This document shows positions 1 to 8,853 of a stretch of 64,000 bases of DNA, in pieces. Source of the stretch: Candidatus Binatia bacterium (GTDB lineage: Bacteria > Desulfobacterota > Binatia > HRBIN30); contig CALAMI010000011.1 of assembly GCA_937925685.1 (NCBI GenBank), positions 1 to 64,000 on the forward strand. Reading direction: 5' to 3'. The notes under the pieces are model-generated. The model saw only the letters and a program-made list of their open reading frames with translations. It searched no databases and was not told where the DNA came from. The translations under genes were made by a program, and so were the position numbers. The stretch's first letter is position 1. Every line of letters begins with the position of its first letter.

Positions 1-264
1 CCCGCGTGCGCGGGGGAGACCGATGAATCCAGCCCCTGCCTTGCCGAATAATAGGTCGATCCCCGCGTGCGCGGGGGAGACTGCTGATTGATTGTGATGC
101 AATGGTGCAACGGGGGTCGATCCCCGCGTGCGCGGGGGAGACAGCGTCACGTCCACTTCATAATCAGCCGCTATAGGTCGATCCCCGCGTGCGCGGGGGA
201 GACCTCGGCCGCCATAGTGCTGGTGATATATCCCTGGGTCGATCCCCGCGTGCGCGGGGGAGAC
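1..264 (-). CRISPR. Type I-E CRISPR array, leader-proximal end
   Basis: Four complete 28-bp repeats lie at 54-81, 115-142, 176-203 and 237-264, with a truncated one at 1-20. They are separated by four 33-bp spacers (21-53, 82-114, 143-175, 204-236), giving a constant 61-bp period. The repeats look identical. Each contains the hairpin CCCCGC-GTGC-GCGGGG. Read on the minus strand each repeat begins GTCTCCCCC and ends GATCGACC, a typical I-E form. The cas2 gene and leader lie to the right, so transcription runs leftwards and new spacers enter at 264. The array continues beyond the left window edge, so total spacer number is unknown. Confidence 0.98.
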
Positions 265-328
265 TCTTGCTTCTAAGCATTCAAAACATCGGCATAAACC
301 GTTTTTCAAAGACCAGGTTACTCTCTAG
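265..328 (-). promoter_or_regulatory. CRISPR leader
   Basis: This 64-bp stretch lies between the cas2 stop codon and the first repeat and is AT-richer than its surroundings, which is where the leader and spacer-integration site lie in I-E loci. Four bases from the first repeat is an inverted repeat at 268-279 (TGCTT, CT, AAGCA). I see no unambiguous promoter hexamers. The role is inferred from position. Confidence 0.7.
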
Positions 329-631
329 CTAGCTGGGAGTTCGACGAGCGAGGATGAGTCCATCCACCTCTACGAAATCGATTGGCGGGGTTCCCAGGGT
401 CAGCACGGCTTGTCCGCCAGGTACATCGCGCTCCTGCCAGATCATAACGATGGAAGCGTCATCCTGCTCGTTAGGGAACCATTTCTCTAACACATCCCAT
501 ACTCGTTGTCGCACGGCAGGCGAGATACGCGGGGCACAATAGACACCAGGAGCCACTTCCAGCATTGTCGAGGCGAGGAAACCACGCACACGCCCCGACA
601 CGTTACGCGCCACCATCACGGTCATCGACAT
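329..631 (-). CDS. cas2: CRISPR-associated Cas2 (I-E type)
   Basis: This 100-residue protein is the Cas2e subunit of the Cas1-Cas2 integrase that inserts new spacers. The start MSMTVMVARNV, followed by GRVRGFLASTMLEVAPGVY, matches the beginning of E. coli Cas2 (MSMLVVV, then RLRG and LEV.AGVY). Cas2e scaffolds two Cas1 dimers; its own nuclease activity is not needed for integration. The ATG at 631 overlaps the end of cas1 by 29 bp, so the two are probably translationally coupled. It is the last cas gene before the leader. Confidence 0.96.
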   Translation of the reverse strand: MSMTVMVARNVSGRVRGFLASTMLEVAPGVYCAPRISPAVRQRVWDVLEKWFPNEQDDASIVMIWQERDVPGGQAVLTLGTPPIDFVEVDGLILARRTPS

Positions 632-1502
632 CGAACAGTTCCTTGATCCGCTGGATCATCTTGGGGATGAGTTGTTCCTGTCGGAACAGCCTCGCTGCCC
701 GCCGTCTAAGCTCGCGTTCTAGGTTGTCCGTCTTGCGGTCGAGGTATGCCCGTACAACGCTAAAAGCCAGAGGCAAGGTTAAGTCGACCCGGTAAAGGTC
801 CGCGATGTCCAGTGTGAAGGCGTTGCTTGAATTTTCATGAATGAAGCCAAGTGGCGGTAACGCACCCACCGCTGCCACGGCAATGTCAGCCGCCGCCTCG
901 ACAAACGTGGCCGCGTGATTGATCGCTTGGTTGGGTAAATCGGCTGCAGTGGGGTTATCGCGGTCGTACCGCCGCCCCTCCCAGCGGATGCCAAAACGCG
1001 CTGCCACCAACTTGTAGCTCTCCTTGATGCGCGCTCCTTCGATACCACGTAATGTTTCGATATCGCGGTGCGGTACCACGCGACCGAACCGCCAGGCATA
1101 CAGGTGCCTGGCGGTGTCCAGTCGCCGCTTCGGATCCGCCCACCTCTCGGCGTGGGCGCGGGCAACGTCAGAGCGCCCCTGACCCATTGGCGGAGCGGTG
1201 TAGCTTTTGACACCGCCCTCTCCCACGGCAGCAATCAGGACACCGTGGCGGGCGCACAGTCGCAATACGTCATGGGTCACGCTGGTTCCGGGACCCAGCA
1301 GCACCATGGAGACAGCTTGGTACGGGATAGCATACTCCCCGGCATCCAATAGATCGCTTTGGGCGGCTACGAAACGCAGGGTACCGTCTTCTACGGAAAG
1401 CCTACCGTACTCGAGCCACAGTAAGCCGTGGCGGTCAGCGTGAGGAATGCGCGAGCCCGCTAGACCTAAGCGACCGGGTAGTAAACCTGGATCTTTGCTC
1501 AT
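603..1502 (-). CDS. cas1: CRISPR-associated Cas1 (I-E type)
   Basis: Cas1e is the integrase that catalyses spacer insertion. The 299-residue length is normal for the subtype. The metal-binding triad is visible: a Glu in GIEGARIKESYK (about residue 153) and His and Asp in GFIHENSSNAFTLDIADLYR. The N-terminal part carries the usual beta domain (LLWLEYGRLSVEDGTL). The ATG at 1502 overlaps the cas6e stop codon in an ATGA junction. Confidence 0.98.
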   Translation of the reverse strand: MSKDPGLLPGRLGLAGSRIPHADRHGLLWLEYGRLSVEDGTLRFVAAQSDLLDAGEYAIPYQAVSMVLLGPGTSVTHDVLRLCARHGVLIAAVGEGGVKSYTAPPMGQGRSDVARAHAERWADPKRRLDTARHLYAWRFGRVVPHRDIETLRGIEGARIKESYKLVAARFGIRWEGRRYDRDNPTAADLPNQAINHAATFVEAAADIAVAAVGALPPLGFIHENSSNAFTLDIADLYRVDLTLPLAFSVVRAYLDRKTDNLERELRRRAARLFRQEQLIPKMIQRIKELFDVDDRDGGA

Positions 1503-2200
1503 CGCGGCGGACCTACCAACACCATGCCAAAGCCAAAAGCGCGATGTCGACCGATGCCTCGGGCCAGCAGTGCCCCGAAGCGGTCGGCGTCGGCGACTTC
1601 GACCTCTGCGGCGAACAACGCCTGTGGCCGCTCGACGATCCGCAGGCGATTAGCGCCTTTGCCGGCACGGCGTAGCAGGGGGCTTCGAGCGACCATGCCG
1701 AGCAACTCCACGCGCTCGATCCGTACTGCAAGCTTACACTGATTGACAAACCAGGATCGATACACTTCGGCACGCGACGGGGCGGCATCTCCTAAGCGGT
1801 CTAGTGCGCGCAAATAGACGTCTTTCTCCTGGCCACCCTTGCGTGAGACAGGGCAGGCGAGAACTTCCACATGCAAGCGCTGGCCGCTGCGCCAACTTGT
1901 TGGCATGGGTTTACTCACCATCCCATCGAGATCGTTGAGAGCTTTCCGGGCAGCAGGTGCCGAAAAGGCCTGAGCCTGTTCGACGAGCCGTTGTGCCGGA
2001 TCCCTCGCATAACCCAACACCTCCGCTCGCCCCTCTAGGTAACGAAACGGTTTGGGGGCCGCTCGGCCAAAAAGCGCAGCAAAACAAGCGTGCAACGTAT
2101 ATCCCAGCGTCTCGTCTTCCTGGGTGATACCGACATCACGGGCAAACCGCAGCAGGCTGGGTGGGTGAATGGGGATGCGCACCAAATGCAGGGAGTTCAT
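1499..2200 (-). CDS. cas6e: Cas6e/CasE pre-crRNA endoribonuclease
   Basis: This protein cleaves the repeat hairpin of the pre-crRNA and stays bound to the crRNA 3' handle in Cascade. The start MNSLHLVRI is chosen because it matches the family and forms an ATGA overlap with cas5; a longer frame to 2263 would overlap cas5 heavily. Tyr34 and His37 in LGYTLHACF align with the E. coli LYQLHQG segment that holds the catalytic His. The C-terminal glycine loop GIGRHRAFGFGMVLV is the family signature. At 233 residues it is somewhat longer than the E. coli protein (about 199). Confidence 0.96.
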   Translation of the reverse strand: MNSLHLVRIPIHPPSLLRFARDVGITQEDETLGYTLHACFAALFGRAAPKPFRYLEGRAEVLGYARDPAQRLVEQAQAFSAPAARKALNDLDGMVSKPMPTSWRSGQRLHVEVLACPVSRKGGQEKDVYLRALDRLGDAAPSRAEVYRSWFVNQCKLAVRIERVELLGMVARSPLLRRAGKGANRLRIVERPQALFAAEVEVADADRFGALLARGIGRHRAFGFGMVLVGPPR

Positions 2201-2925
2201 CCCGCCACCTTCAGGATCCCTACTGCGTAGCGCTCGGAGCCGAGATGGATGTTGTGACGCCATTCACGGTGGTCGAAGCGCTCCTCGGTTTGTGTCCCCT
2301 CCCCTTCATCGAGCGGCCACAATCCTGGAATCTGGGGAGGGCGGCGCCGCGGTGCAACCATGGCCAAAGGTTCTGCAACGAGCGCCGCCTTGACGCCAGA
2401 GGCCTCGCGTCGGCCGATCAGTAGGGGAGCTGCCGGTAAACAAGGCTTCCGACCAATAAAGAGCGGACGCGCGGGCGCCTGCAGGGCGCGCTCGAGATCG
2501 GCCAGAGTAGGTCTGCCTTCACCTTGAAGCGCGATGGCGACCGTTGCCACTCCGTTCGCCCAGTACTCGCGCCAGCGCTGGTGTGTACGCGTGGCTGCGC
2601 TGCCGCCTTTGCGATCCTCCCGCCGCCCGCGAGTGGTCCAGCCAGTGTCGACCATAAAGTCCTGACCCAGGTCGACTGTTTGATAATCGGTCATCAGCTC
2701 TGGCTCCGCATCCCAACGGACAGCAAAGCGCAGACGCGCCTGCAGGCTTCGCAGCCGCTCGGTGTCGCTGTGGTCCCAGCCCAAGGCGTTTCCCAGCAGC
2801 CCTACGAGCATGGATTTACCAGGGAAACGCCAGGTGGGGTTTCTCTCATCGACGACCACCGCGCCAAAGCTCATCAGGGGTGCGTCGAACCGCAGCACGA
2901 GGCATTCCATCTTATTTAGCTCCAT
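2197..2925 (-). CDS. cas5: Cas5e/CasD Cascade subunit
   Basis: Cas5e is the subunit that caps the 5' handle of the crRNA in Cascade. The 242-residue protein shows the family N terminus (LVLRFDAPLMSFG), then RNPTWRFPGKSMLVGLLGNALG, which corresponds to the TRPT.RFP..S.LLGLLG block of E. coli CasD. The start at 2925 overlaps the cas7 stop by 10 bp; an internal ATG at 2910 is an alternative. It is followed by cas6e with a 4-bp overlap. Confidence 0.95.
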   Translation of the reverse strand: MELNKMECLVLRFDAPLMSFGAVVVDERNPTWRFPGKSMLVGLLGNALGWDHSDTERLRSLQARLRFAVRWDAEPELMTDYQTVDLGQDFMVDTGWTTRGRREDRKGGSAATRTHQRWREYWANGVATVAIALQGEGRPTLADLERALQAPARPLFIGRKPCLPAAPLLIGRREASGVKAALVAEPLAMVAPRRRPPQIPGLWPLDEGEGTQTEERFDHREWRHNIHLGSERYAVGILKVAG

Positions 2926-4031
2926 ATGGCATCGATGCCGTCGCTTATAGCTCGGTCTAAAGGGACGTTGCGTAGCGCAGTCTTTACGGGCAGCACGGTG
3001 GCAAGTTGCCGGAGAGTACCTGCGCCATACATCTCGTCGAGCTTTGTCATATAGCCCAGCATGCGCTCCGCTGCTTCGACTCGAACGTCTCCTCGAGGAC
3101 GGACCGCCTCCAAAAAAGCGTTGGCGAGCGAACGCGGCTGCGTTTGCCCGGTCTCGATCAGCAACAGGTCTGCCCAGGCATAGGGCGCGGTGCTCCCTTT
3201 CTTTGCGCCAGGGCTTTGCCGCACGATGCTCTCGATCAGCGCTCGCAGCACCCGCCGCGGCGTAGTGGAATCCTGGTTTTTCCAGTGCCGCGGCTCAACG
3301 CCGGTCAGGTTGGAGACCAGAAGTGGCACATCCACGACAACATAGGCGTAATAAAGGCCAGCTCCCAATTCGGTTTGGTTGGCGTGAGCCGCCCCCGTTT
3401 CGTCGTCCCGGTTCAGATCATCGACGACGGTGAAGTAGTCCATCTCGGTGCCGGCCTCGTGCACGGTGAAGGCATGTGCCACATGTACGGGCGCATCTAC
3501 GCGGGCGAGCACGTCGGAAGTGACCATACGTCCAAACAAGGCAGCGGTGAGACCCGCAGCCGATTTGCTCATTGCCTTTAAGTTGTCTTTCTCCTCTTTA
3601 GAATTCAGCCGTTGCTCTAGAGCAGTCTCCGGACTGTTTTCCTTGCTGGCCTGCAACAGCATTTCCGTGAAGTATTCGGCCTCGCGCAGCCCAAATAGGA
3701 TGGGTTGGGCGAGGTCGCCACCTTCTTTGACGCCCCCAGCAACTAAGGCTTTGGCTAATCTCGCGACCAGGTTTTTGGCCACATCTTCGGGTACACCAGC
3801 AGCCACGACTTGCGGCAAAACCCTGCGAGTGAAGAAGGAGCGGGTGCGCTCGCCGTCTGGCAGATCTGGCAGCCGTGCGGTGAGATCGTCGCGCCAATGG
3901 CGCTTGAGACACTGCGACGACACGCGCAGGCGGAGGGCATTGCCGAAGCGGATGCGTTTGGCCAAACCAGCGTCGTCGCGATTTAACAGGGTCGCCGGGT
4001 ACGAGGTGAGAGTATGAACTTGCACGAACAT
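2916..4031 (-). CDS. cas7: Cas7e/CasC Cascade backbone subunit
   Basis: Cas7e forms the six-copy backbone that holds the crRNA spacer. It is 371 residues long, against about 363 in E. coli. The N terminus FVQVHTLTSYPATLLNRDD and the block GNALRLRVSSQCLKRHWR (residues about 31-48) are typical of the family. The start ATG at 4031 has a strong AGGAGG upstream; the open frame extends 46 codons further but lacks homology there. It follows casB by 16 bp. Confidence 0.97.
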   Translation of the reverse strand: MFVQVHTLTSYPATLLNRDDAGLAKRIRFGNALRLRVSSQCLKRHWRDDLTARLPDLPDGERTRSFFTRRVLPQVVAAGVPEDVAKNLVARLAKALVAGGVKEGGDLAQPILFGLREAEYFTEMLLQASKENSPETALEQRLNSKEEKDNLKAMSKSAAGLTAALFGRMVTSDVLARVDAPVHVAHAFTVHEAGTEMDYFTVVDDLNRDDETGAAHANQTELGAGLYYAYVVVDVPLLVSNLTGVEPRHWKNQDSTTPRRVLRALIESIVRQSPGAKKGSTAPYAWADLLLIETGQTQPRSLANAFLEAVRPRGDVRVEAAERMLGYMTKLDEMYGAGTLRQLATVLPVKTALRNVPLDRAISDGIDAIWS

Positions 4032-4047
4032 GGAACCTCCTCCTTGT

Positions 4048-4572
4048 TTATTCTTCTTTGCCCAGGTGGCGGTAGTACGCTTCAGCAATGCGCCGGTGGA
4101 TGGCTTGGCGCTTGTTGGCATCGCGGCTGAGCAAAAATTCGGCGGCCTCAGTCCAATCGAACCCCTCATCCTTTGCTGCTAGGAACCGCACCGCGCTCAT
4201 GAAAAGCTCGTTGCGCAGTTCATCTGGCGCGGCGAGTAGGCGCTCCAGGCGGCCCTCAGCAAAACCGGCTTCCGCCAGGGCTCGGCCGAAGGGCCGCTCC
4301 GGCCGGTGGGCGGAGCTGCCCATGGTGGCGACGCCCCACGCTAGCGTCATCCATGCGTCACACTGATGGTCATACGGCAAGTCCTGACCGAGATGGCGCA
4401 GCCAGAGGCGATAGAAGGCGAGCGGCAGTGCTTGTCCAGGGGCCCAACGCTTGAGCGCCGCGCGATCCCTTGCGGGGTAGTGGGGTGCAGCGACCACGCC
4501 AGTCAGGGTGGCGACGATCCTGCGCAGGCTCGAGGGGTCCCTGGCCGTGAACTTTTCGGGGTTGGGGCTCAT
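4048..4572 (-). CDS. casB: Cse2/CasB Cascade small subunit
   Basis: This is the Cascade small subunit, present in two copies, which stabilises the displaced DNA strand of the R-loop. It has 174 residues, close to the usual 160-180. It is mostly helical with many basic residues (LKRWAPGQALPLAFYRLW near residues 41-58, ANKRQAIHRRIAEAYY near the C terminus). The ATG overlaps the casA stop in an ATGA junction. Small subunits diverge quickly, so the call leans on position as well as sequence. Confidence 0.92.
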   Translation of the reverse strand: MSPNPEKFTARDPSSLRRIVATLTGVVAAPHYPARDRAALKRWAPGQALPLAFYRLWLRHLGQDLPYDHQCDAWMTLAWGVATMGSSAHRPERPFGRALAEAGFAEGRLERLLAAPDELRNELFMSAVRFLAAKDEGFDWTEAAEFLLSRDANKRQAIHRRIAEAYYRHLGKEE

Positions 4573-6182
4573 GGAGCGATCTCCTCAACGGCACCCTCAT
4601 CAGCAATTGGGGCTGAAGAGGGCATGGGCAAGTAATTTTTGCGCAACACTCCCCGCCAAATATCGTTGGCTTTAATCCGTGCGCGCCAGAGGCGATTGGA
4701 AATCAACGGCAACCGTGCAGCGGCTTCATCGAGGAGCGCCTGGGCAGTATCGACCAGCCGTTGTCTCCAAACTTGGGTGACGACTTCGTGGTCTTCATCT
4801 GCACCACGCCAGAGCGTTGGAAAGTAAATGGCCTCCCACCGCCGACTGAAGTCCTTCGATGTTTTTCCCAGCCACTTGTTGACGGCGTCGCGGGTGAAAT
4901 CTGCGAGATCTGGCCCCCCTTCAGCGAAAATCGTGAGAGCCGCAATGAGAGCCTTCTGCACGTCTTTGGCGTCGTTCAACAAGGTTTGCGCCAATTTGCC
5001 TAAGCTTTGACGGAATGAGTTGTTGGACCATGCCATACACACCCTGGAGGGAATGGGCAGTTCAATGCGGTGGAAGCCCTCGGTTGTCCCTTGGCCACGA
5101 ACTAGACAACTGGCAACGAACCAGCCGCTATCGTTGCCAGGTTGCGGGTGTTGCAGGGGGGTCAGTTCGAAACCATTTTCGAACAGCAAATCCGCTAATC
5201 GCTGGGGGGAGAATCCTTCGGCGGACAACGTCATAGCCGAGCGGCCTTTTTTTTTCTTGTCCGCTACGTTGATTGGGGTCCACGGATCCCCGACGTCGCC
5301 GTTTTTGATCGTTTCTGGGCCGATCTGGCGCGTTTTGCTCGTAGCGCCCAAAGCGATGATCGACCCGTTTGCCAAGGCCCGTAGACGAACCGCCCGGGCA
5401 GCTTCGATAAACCAAGGCTCCAGTTGATCCAGGAAATACTGGTACGTTTCTCGATTCCAGCGAGTGAGCCAAGTGAGAACCACGCCTTTTTGCACGTAGT
5501 TGAATTTGCGGCATGTCTCCGAGCGCAGTTTCTGTAAGGCGTTCACTTCGGCGGCGAATCGCTGCGAAGGATGCAGGCTACTCGCCCAGGCGACGATGGG
5601 GCGGCTGGCAAAGCCGCCATTCATACGTACGATCCCGTAGTTGCCCTGGCCGAGGAAGCCACTGGTGGTTTGCAACGTTAGCAACGCATAAACCCACGCG
5701 TCAGGCTCAGATGATCCAATGCGTGAGGCTTTGACGTCGTGGTTCTTGGCCGTGACAAGAACATCGAGCTCGTCGGGGGTCGTTGCCTTGGGCCGATAAA
5801 CAGGCATGCCCTTGGTCATTTTCGCGCCAAAATCCGTGGCTTCGACCTCCCAGCTTGTCCATGGATGTTGCAAAAACGCAGGAAGGGTCACGTCTTCAAC
5901 CAGGAGATGCCAGGCAGTCTCCGCTCCGTCAGCCAGGTCGAGCAGGCCATCGCGCCAATACGTTGGTTCTGTTGGGAGCGCTTTCGACGGGAAGCGAGCC
6001 TGAATGCTGGCCGCTAGCTGTACCAAAAACACATGCCAAGGGTCACACTGGTGGGCGCGCAACCGGGTGTAGCCTTCGACTCGACCGGCGCTCAAGGCAG
6101 CAAGAAGCTCGGGTAAGCTTAGATAGGACTCCCCCCCACCGGTGCGCACCCCGATCAGCGGGTCGCTCAATAAGTTATGCAT
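4569..6182 (-). CDS. casA: Cse1/CasA Cascade large subunit
   Basis: CasA recognises the PAM, opens the target DNA and recruits Cas3. The 537-residue protein begins MHNLLSDPLIGVRTGGGE, like the NLL.D.WIPVR start of E. coli CasA. It also contains the segment LLTLQTTSGFLGQGNYGIVRMNGGF (about residues 166-190), a typical Cse1 block. The C-terminal third is helical, as expected for the four-helix bundle. It overlaps the cas3 end by 8 bp and casB by 4 bp, so the interference genes form one unit. Confidence 0.95.
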   Translation of the reverse strand: MHNLLSDPLIGVRTGGGESYLSLPELLAALSAGRVEGYTRLRAHQCDPWHVFLVQLAASIQARFPSKALPTEPTYWRDGLLDLADGAETAWHLLVEDVTLPAFLQHPWTSWEVEATDFGAKMTKGMPVYRPKATTPDELDVLVTAKNHDVKASRIGSSEPDAWVYALLTLQTTSGFLGQGNYGIVRMNGGFASRPIVAWASSLHPSQRFAAEVNALQKLRSETCRKFNYVQKGVVLTWLTRWNRETYQYFLDQLEPWFIEAARAVRLRALANGSIIALGATSKTRQIGPETIKNGDVGDPWTPINVADKKKKGRSAMTLSAEGFSPQRLADLLFENGFELTPLQHPQPGNDSGWFVASCLVRGQGTTEGFHRIELPIPSRVCMAWSNNSFRQSLGKLAQTLLNDAKDVQKALIAALTIFAEGGPDLADFTRDAVNKWLGKTSKDFSRRWEAIYFPTLWRGADEDHEVVTQVWRQRLVDTAQALLDEAAARLPLISNRLWRARIKANDIWRGVLRKNYLPMPSSAPIADEGAVEEIAP

Positions 6183-8727
6183 GTCGTTTTTCCCTTTCTA
6201 AACCGAAACGGCTGTAGGAAAAAGTTTGTTGGGACACCGTGAAATGGAAGCCGCAGGCGTGCACGACTGGGTCAACTGTCTCGGGAAATCTCGCTTCCGT
6301 CAGCCAGCGGGCCGGGATGGGGACGCGCTCGATCATTGTGCCGAAAGCCGACCGTGAGGGTACCGTCAGCGGAATGTCGAGGGTGGGTTCGCTCAGGCGT
6401 GTTGCTACTGTTTCCCCTTTATCGAGGTAGTGTAATTCCCCAAAGGGTTGGTTTGTCAGGACCGAGGACAGGGCGGTACGCAATTCGCTCAGCTCCCTAG
6501 CAAGGATGTTCCGGCCATGATTATCCCAGACTTTGCCTAGGCTAGAGAAAGCTTGTGGGTGAGTGGTCAGCTCGATCAACGCCCGCGCATCATCCGGTAA
6601 CCTTAAGACGCCTCGCTTGCGCAGTTCTCTGATCGTGCAAACGAGGACGCGGCCATCAGCGTAAACGTTCCCTAACCCAGCCGGACCACGCAGGATACCT
6701 TGTTTGCAGAGATATTCTGCTAGGTCGCGGTCTGGCACACGCACCAGTGCCCGGGGTTTTTCAAAATCCAGCGGGCGCGAGTCGCGCGCGTGGCGATGTA
6801 GACGGCCAAGGCGCTGAACGAGCACATCCATTGGGGCAAGATCCGTTACCAGCCAGTCGGCATCGATATCCAGGCTTTGTTCCAGAGTCTGCGTGCCGAT
6901 CAAGAGAAGAGGAGCCGCCACCGAGCGTGGACCCATAAGGCGAGTGACCTGTGCGTCCAGCCTTTCACGATCCTCGCGCGCAAAACGCCCGTGATGCGGG
7001 CAGCGCACACCATCCAGGTCAAAAAGCGCGCGCAACAGCTGGGGATGCCGCTCCTTCAGAACCGATTCAACCTGGCGCAAGAGGTTGTTGGCACGGTTGA
7101 CGGTATTCGCGATGACTAAAATGCGTGCGCCCTTTTCAAGGGCAGCGACGAGTTGCGGAATGAGGGCTTGGTCATCGGTTAGTGTTGGAGATACCTCAAC
7201 CTCGATTTCCCGTCGTCGCGCCGCTGGCAAAGGGCAGCCGCCTCCTCTCGAGCTGATCAAGGGATAGGGGCGCTCGATGGCTTGTCCGAGCGGCAGTGGC
7301 TCGCGGACGAAGAACGCGGCGGCCGCTACCTCTCCCAGGGTCGCCGAAAGTAGCAAAGCCCAGCCGCCTCGGGCCACGTGCCCCTGGAGCAGGGCCTGCA
7401 GCACCTGGTGCATGTAGGGGTCGGAGGCGTGCACCTCGTCCACGACGAGCAAATGGCGATCGAGGCAAACGGAACGCAGTAAGCTATGCTTGACCTGCAA
7501 CACCGACAGCAGTGCTTGATCGATGGTGCCCACTGCAATCGGAGCGGCCAGAAAACGCTTTGGACGCTCGGCGGACCATAGGCGCTCACGCCTGCGATCG
7601 CGTTCGGAATCGTCCCACAGGGTAGCGGTAGGGTCCGGCAAGACAGGGTTGCCATCGATGCGCACGTAGCCGGGTGCGGCAAGAAGTACCGGGCCAGGGC
7701 GATGCGCCGGTTCAAAAGCCCGATCGATAGCTGTACGGACCCGCTCGTAAAGTTCCCGAGCCGCCACCCGTGTAGGTAACCCGAAGTAAAGTCCATCCAC
7801 TTTGCCCTCAGCGTACAGTCGGAAGAACCAGGCTAGGGCCGCTTCGGTTTTGCCGGAACCGGTGTCGGACTCGATGAGCAGTAGGCGGCTTGTGTCATCG
7901 ACGGCCAAAGCACTGGCCAATGTTTCCTGCAGCGGCGATGGTGCAAATCCGAAAGTGTCGCGGAAAGGGCGCGTGCTACGTTGTCCGGAGGGATGCAACC
8001 CGATTGCGCTCAGCGCTCTCTCTGCAGCGGCACGCGCCAATGCAACTCGGTCCTCGCTCGGTGAGGCGCGATAAGGGAAAAACTGGGTGTCGGAAGCTAT
8101 CCAGTCGGCGAGCATGACGAGGCCGGCAAAACGCTGCTGCAGGGCGGGCGGAGCGGCAATGACCGGTGTGACCACTGCAAAGGCATCTGGGAATACGGTC
8201 CGCGCGGTTTCTGCCAATATGGCTAATGCAGACATGGGGTTGTACCCATGCCGCTCGCCCCAAAGGTGCTTAGCGCCTCGCCCAACGCCTGAGCTAAGGT
8301 AATCGTTCATCGACACAGGTCGGCCATGATGGGAGATGGCGGCTAGCAACATCTGCATGGCCACTTCACCGTCACCGCCGAACCAGCTAACGATGTCTTG
8401 CAGCAATTGCGACCACGTTGGCGGGTAGGCTTCTTTGAGTTTCGGTTCGTAAAACAGGGCGAGTGCCTCTAGCACGTGCCCGGCAGTGCCCTTCGCTTTT
8501 GGGTCGGCCTTGGCCTGGAATCCCGCATTACATTTTCCCAGATCATGAAGGTAGGCGATGACCGCCAGCCGGTCTTTCTGCCCTTCATCGAGGGTAGCGG
8601 GCAGGCGTGCCAAGTTTTTGCTTTCCAAAAGCTTGCGGAAGACAACGGCCACGTCGATACAGTGATCGACGAGAGGATGGGTTGCTCCGTTCGCGTCACG
8701 CTTCCCCCAAACCTTCTCCTTCAGCAT
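6175..8727 (-). CDS. cas3: Cas3 helicase-nuclease
   Basis: Cas3 unwinds and degrades target DNA after Cascade binding. The N-terminal HD nuclease domain shows THPLVDHCIDV, AYLHDLGK (about residues 59-66) and ISHHGR. The superfamily 2 helicase domain follows: Walker A SDTGSGKTEAAL (about 285), the box VVDEVHASD, LLLSATLGE, then GTQTLEQSLDID and QRLGRLHRH. The 850-residue length fits the family. The ATG at 8727 is preferred; an in-frame TTG at 8739 is possible. Neither has a clear ribosome binding site. It is the first gene of the cas unit. Confidence 0.96.
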   Translation of the reverse strand: MLKEKVWGKRDANGATHPLVDHCIDVAVVFRKLLESKNLARLPATLDEGQKDRLAVIAYLHDLGKCNAGFQAKADPKAKGTAGHVLEALALFYEPKLKEAYPPTWSQLLQDIVSWFGGDGEVAMQMLLAAISHHGRPVSMNDYLSSGVGRGAKHLWGERHGYNPMSALAILAETARTVFPDAFAVVTPVIAAPPALQQRFAGLVMLADWIASDTQFFPYRASPSEDRVALARAAAERALSAIGLHPSGQRSTRPFRDTFGFAPSPLQETLASALAVDDTSRLLLIESDTGSGKTEAALAWFFRLYAEGKVDGLYFGLPTRVAARELYERVRTAIDRAFEPAHRPGPVLLAAPGYVRIDGNPVLPDPTATLWDDSERDRRRERLWSAERPKRFLAAPIAVGTIDQALLSVLQVKHSLLRSVCLDRHLLVVDEVHASDPYMHQVLQALLQGHVARGGWALLLSATLGEVAAAAFFVREPLPLGQAIERPYPLISSRGGGCPLPAARRREIEVEVSPTLTDDQALIPQLVAALEKGARILVIANTVNRANNLLRQVESVLKERHPQLLRALFDLDGVRCPHHGRFAREDRERLDAQVTRLMGPRSVAAPLLLIGTQTLEQSLDIDADWLVTDLAPMDVLVQRLGRLHRHARDSRPLDFEKPRALVRVPDRDLAEYLCKQGILRGPAGLGNVYADGRVLVCTIRELRKRGVLRLPDDARALIELTTHPQAFSSLGKVWDNHGRNILARELSELRTALSSVLTNQPFGELHYLDKGETVATRLSEPTLDIPLTVPSRSAFGTMIERVPIPARWLTEARFPETVDPVVHACGFHFTVSQQTFSYSRFGLEREKRHA

Positions 8728-8841
8728 GTTCGCAGTCAACTAAGGTTAATTTTGGGGGCTTGGTCAAGTAGAAATTACATATGGCCGCGGAGCGAGAACT
8801 TCGGAGTGAACGTTTCTTTGCAGGGGTGGAATGTGGCACAC

Positions 8842-8853
8842 ACACAGCTGTGT
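8842..8853. promoter_or_regulatory. 12-bp perfect palindrome upstream of cas3
   Basis: ACACAGCTGTGT is a perfect palindrome 115 bp upstream of the cas3 start and 28 bp before a TATAAT on the plus strand. A dimeric regulator could bind here. No known operator is recognised, and a 12-bp palindrome may occur by chance. Confidence 0.25.

Noticed and set aside
88-276. Open frame across the CRISPR array
   Set aside because: It is read from repeats and spacers; the repeated RGR/PRARG pattern comes from the repeat sequence.
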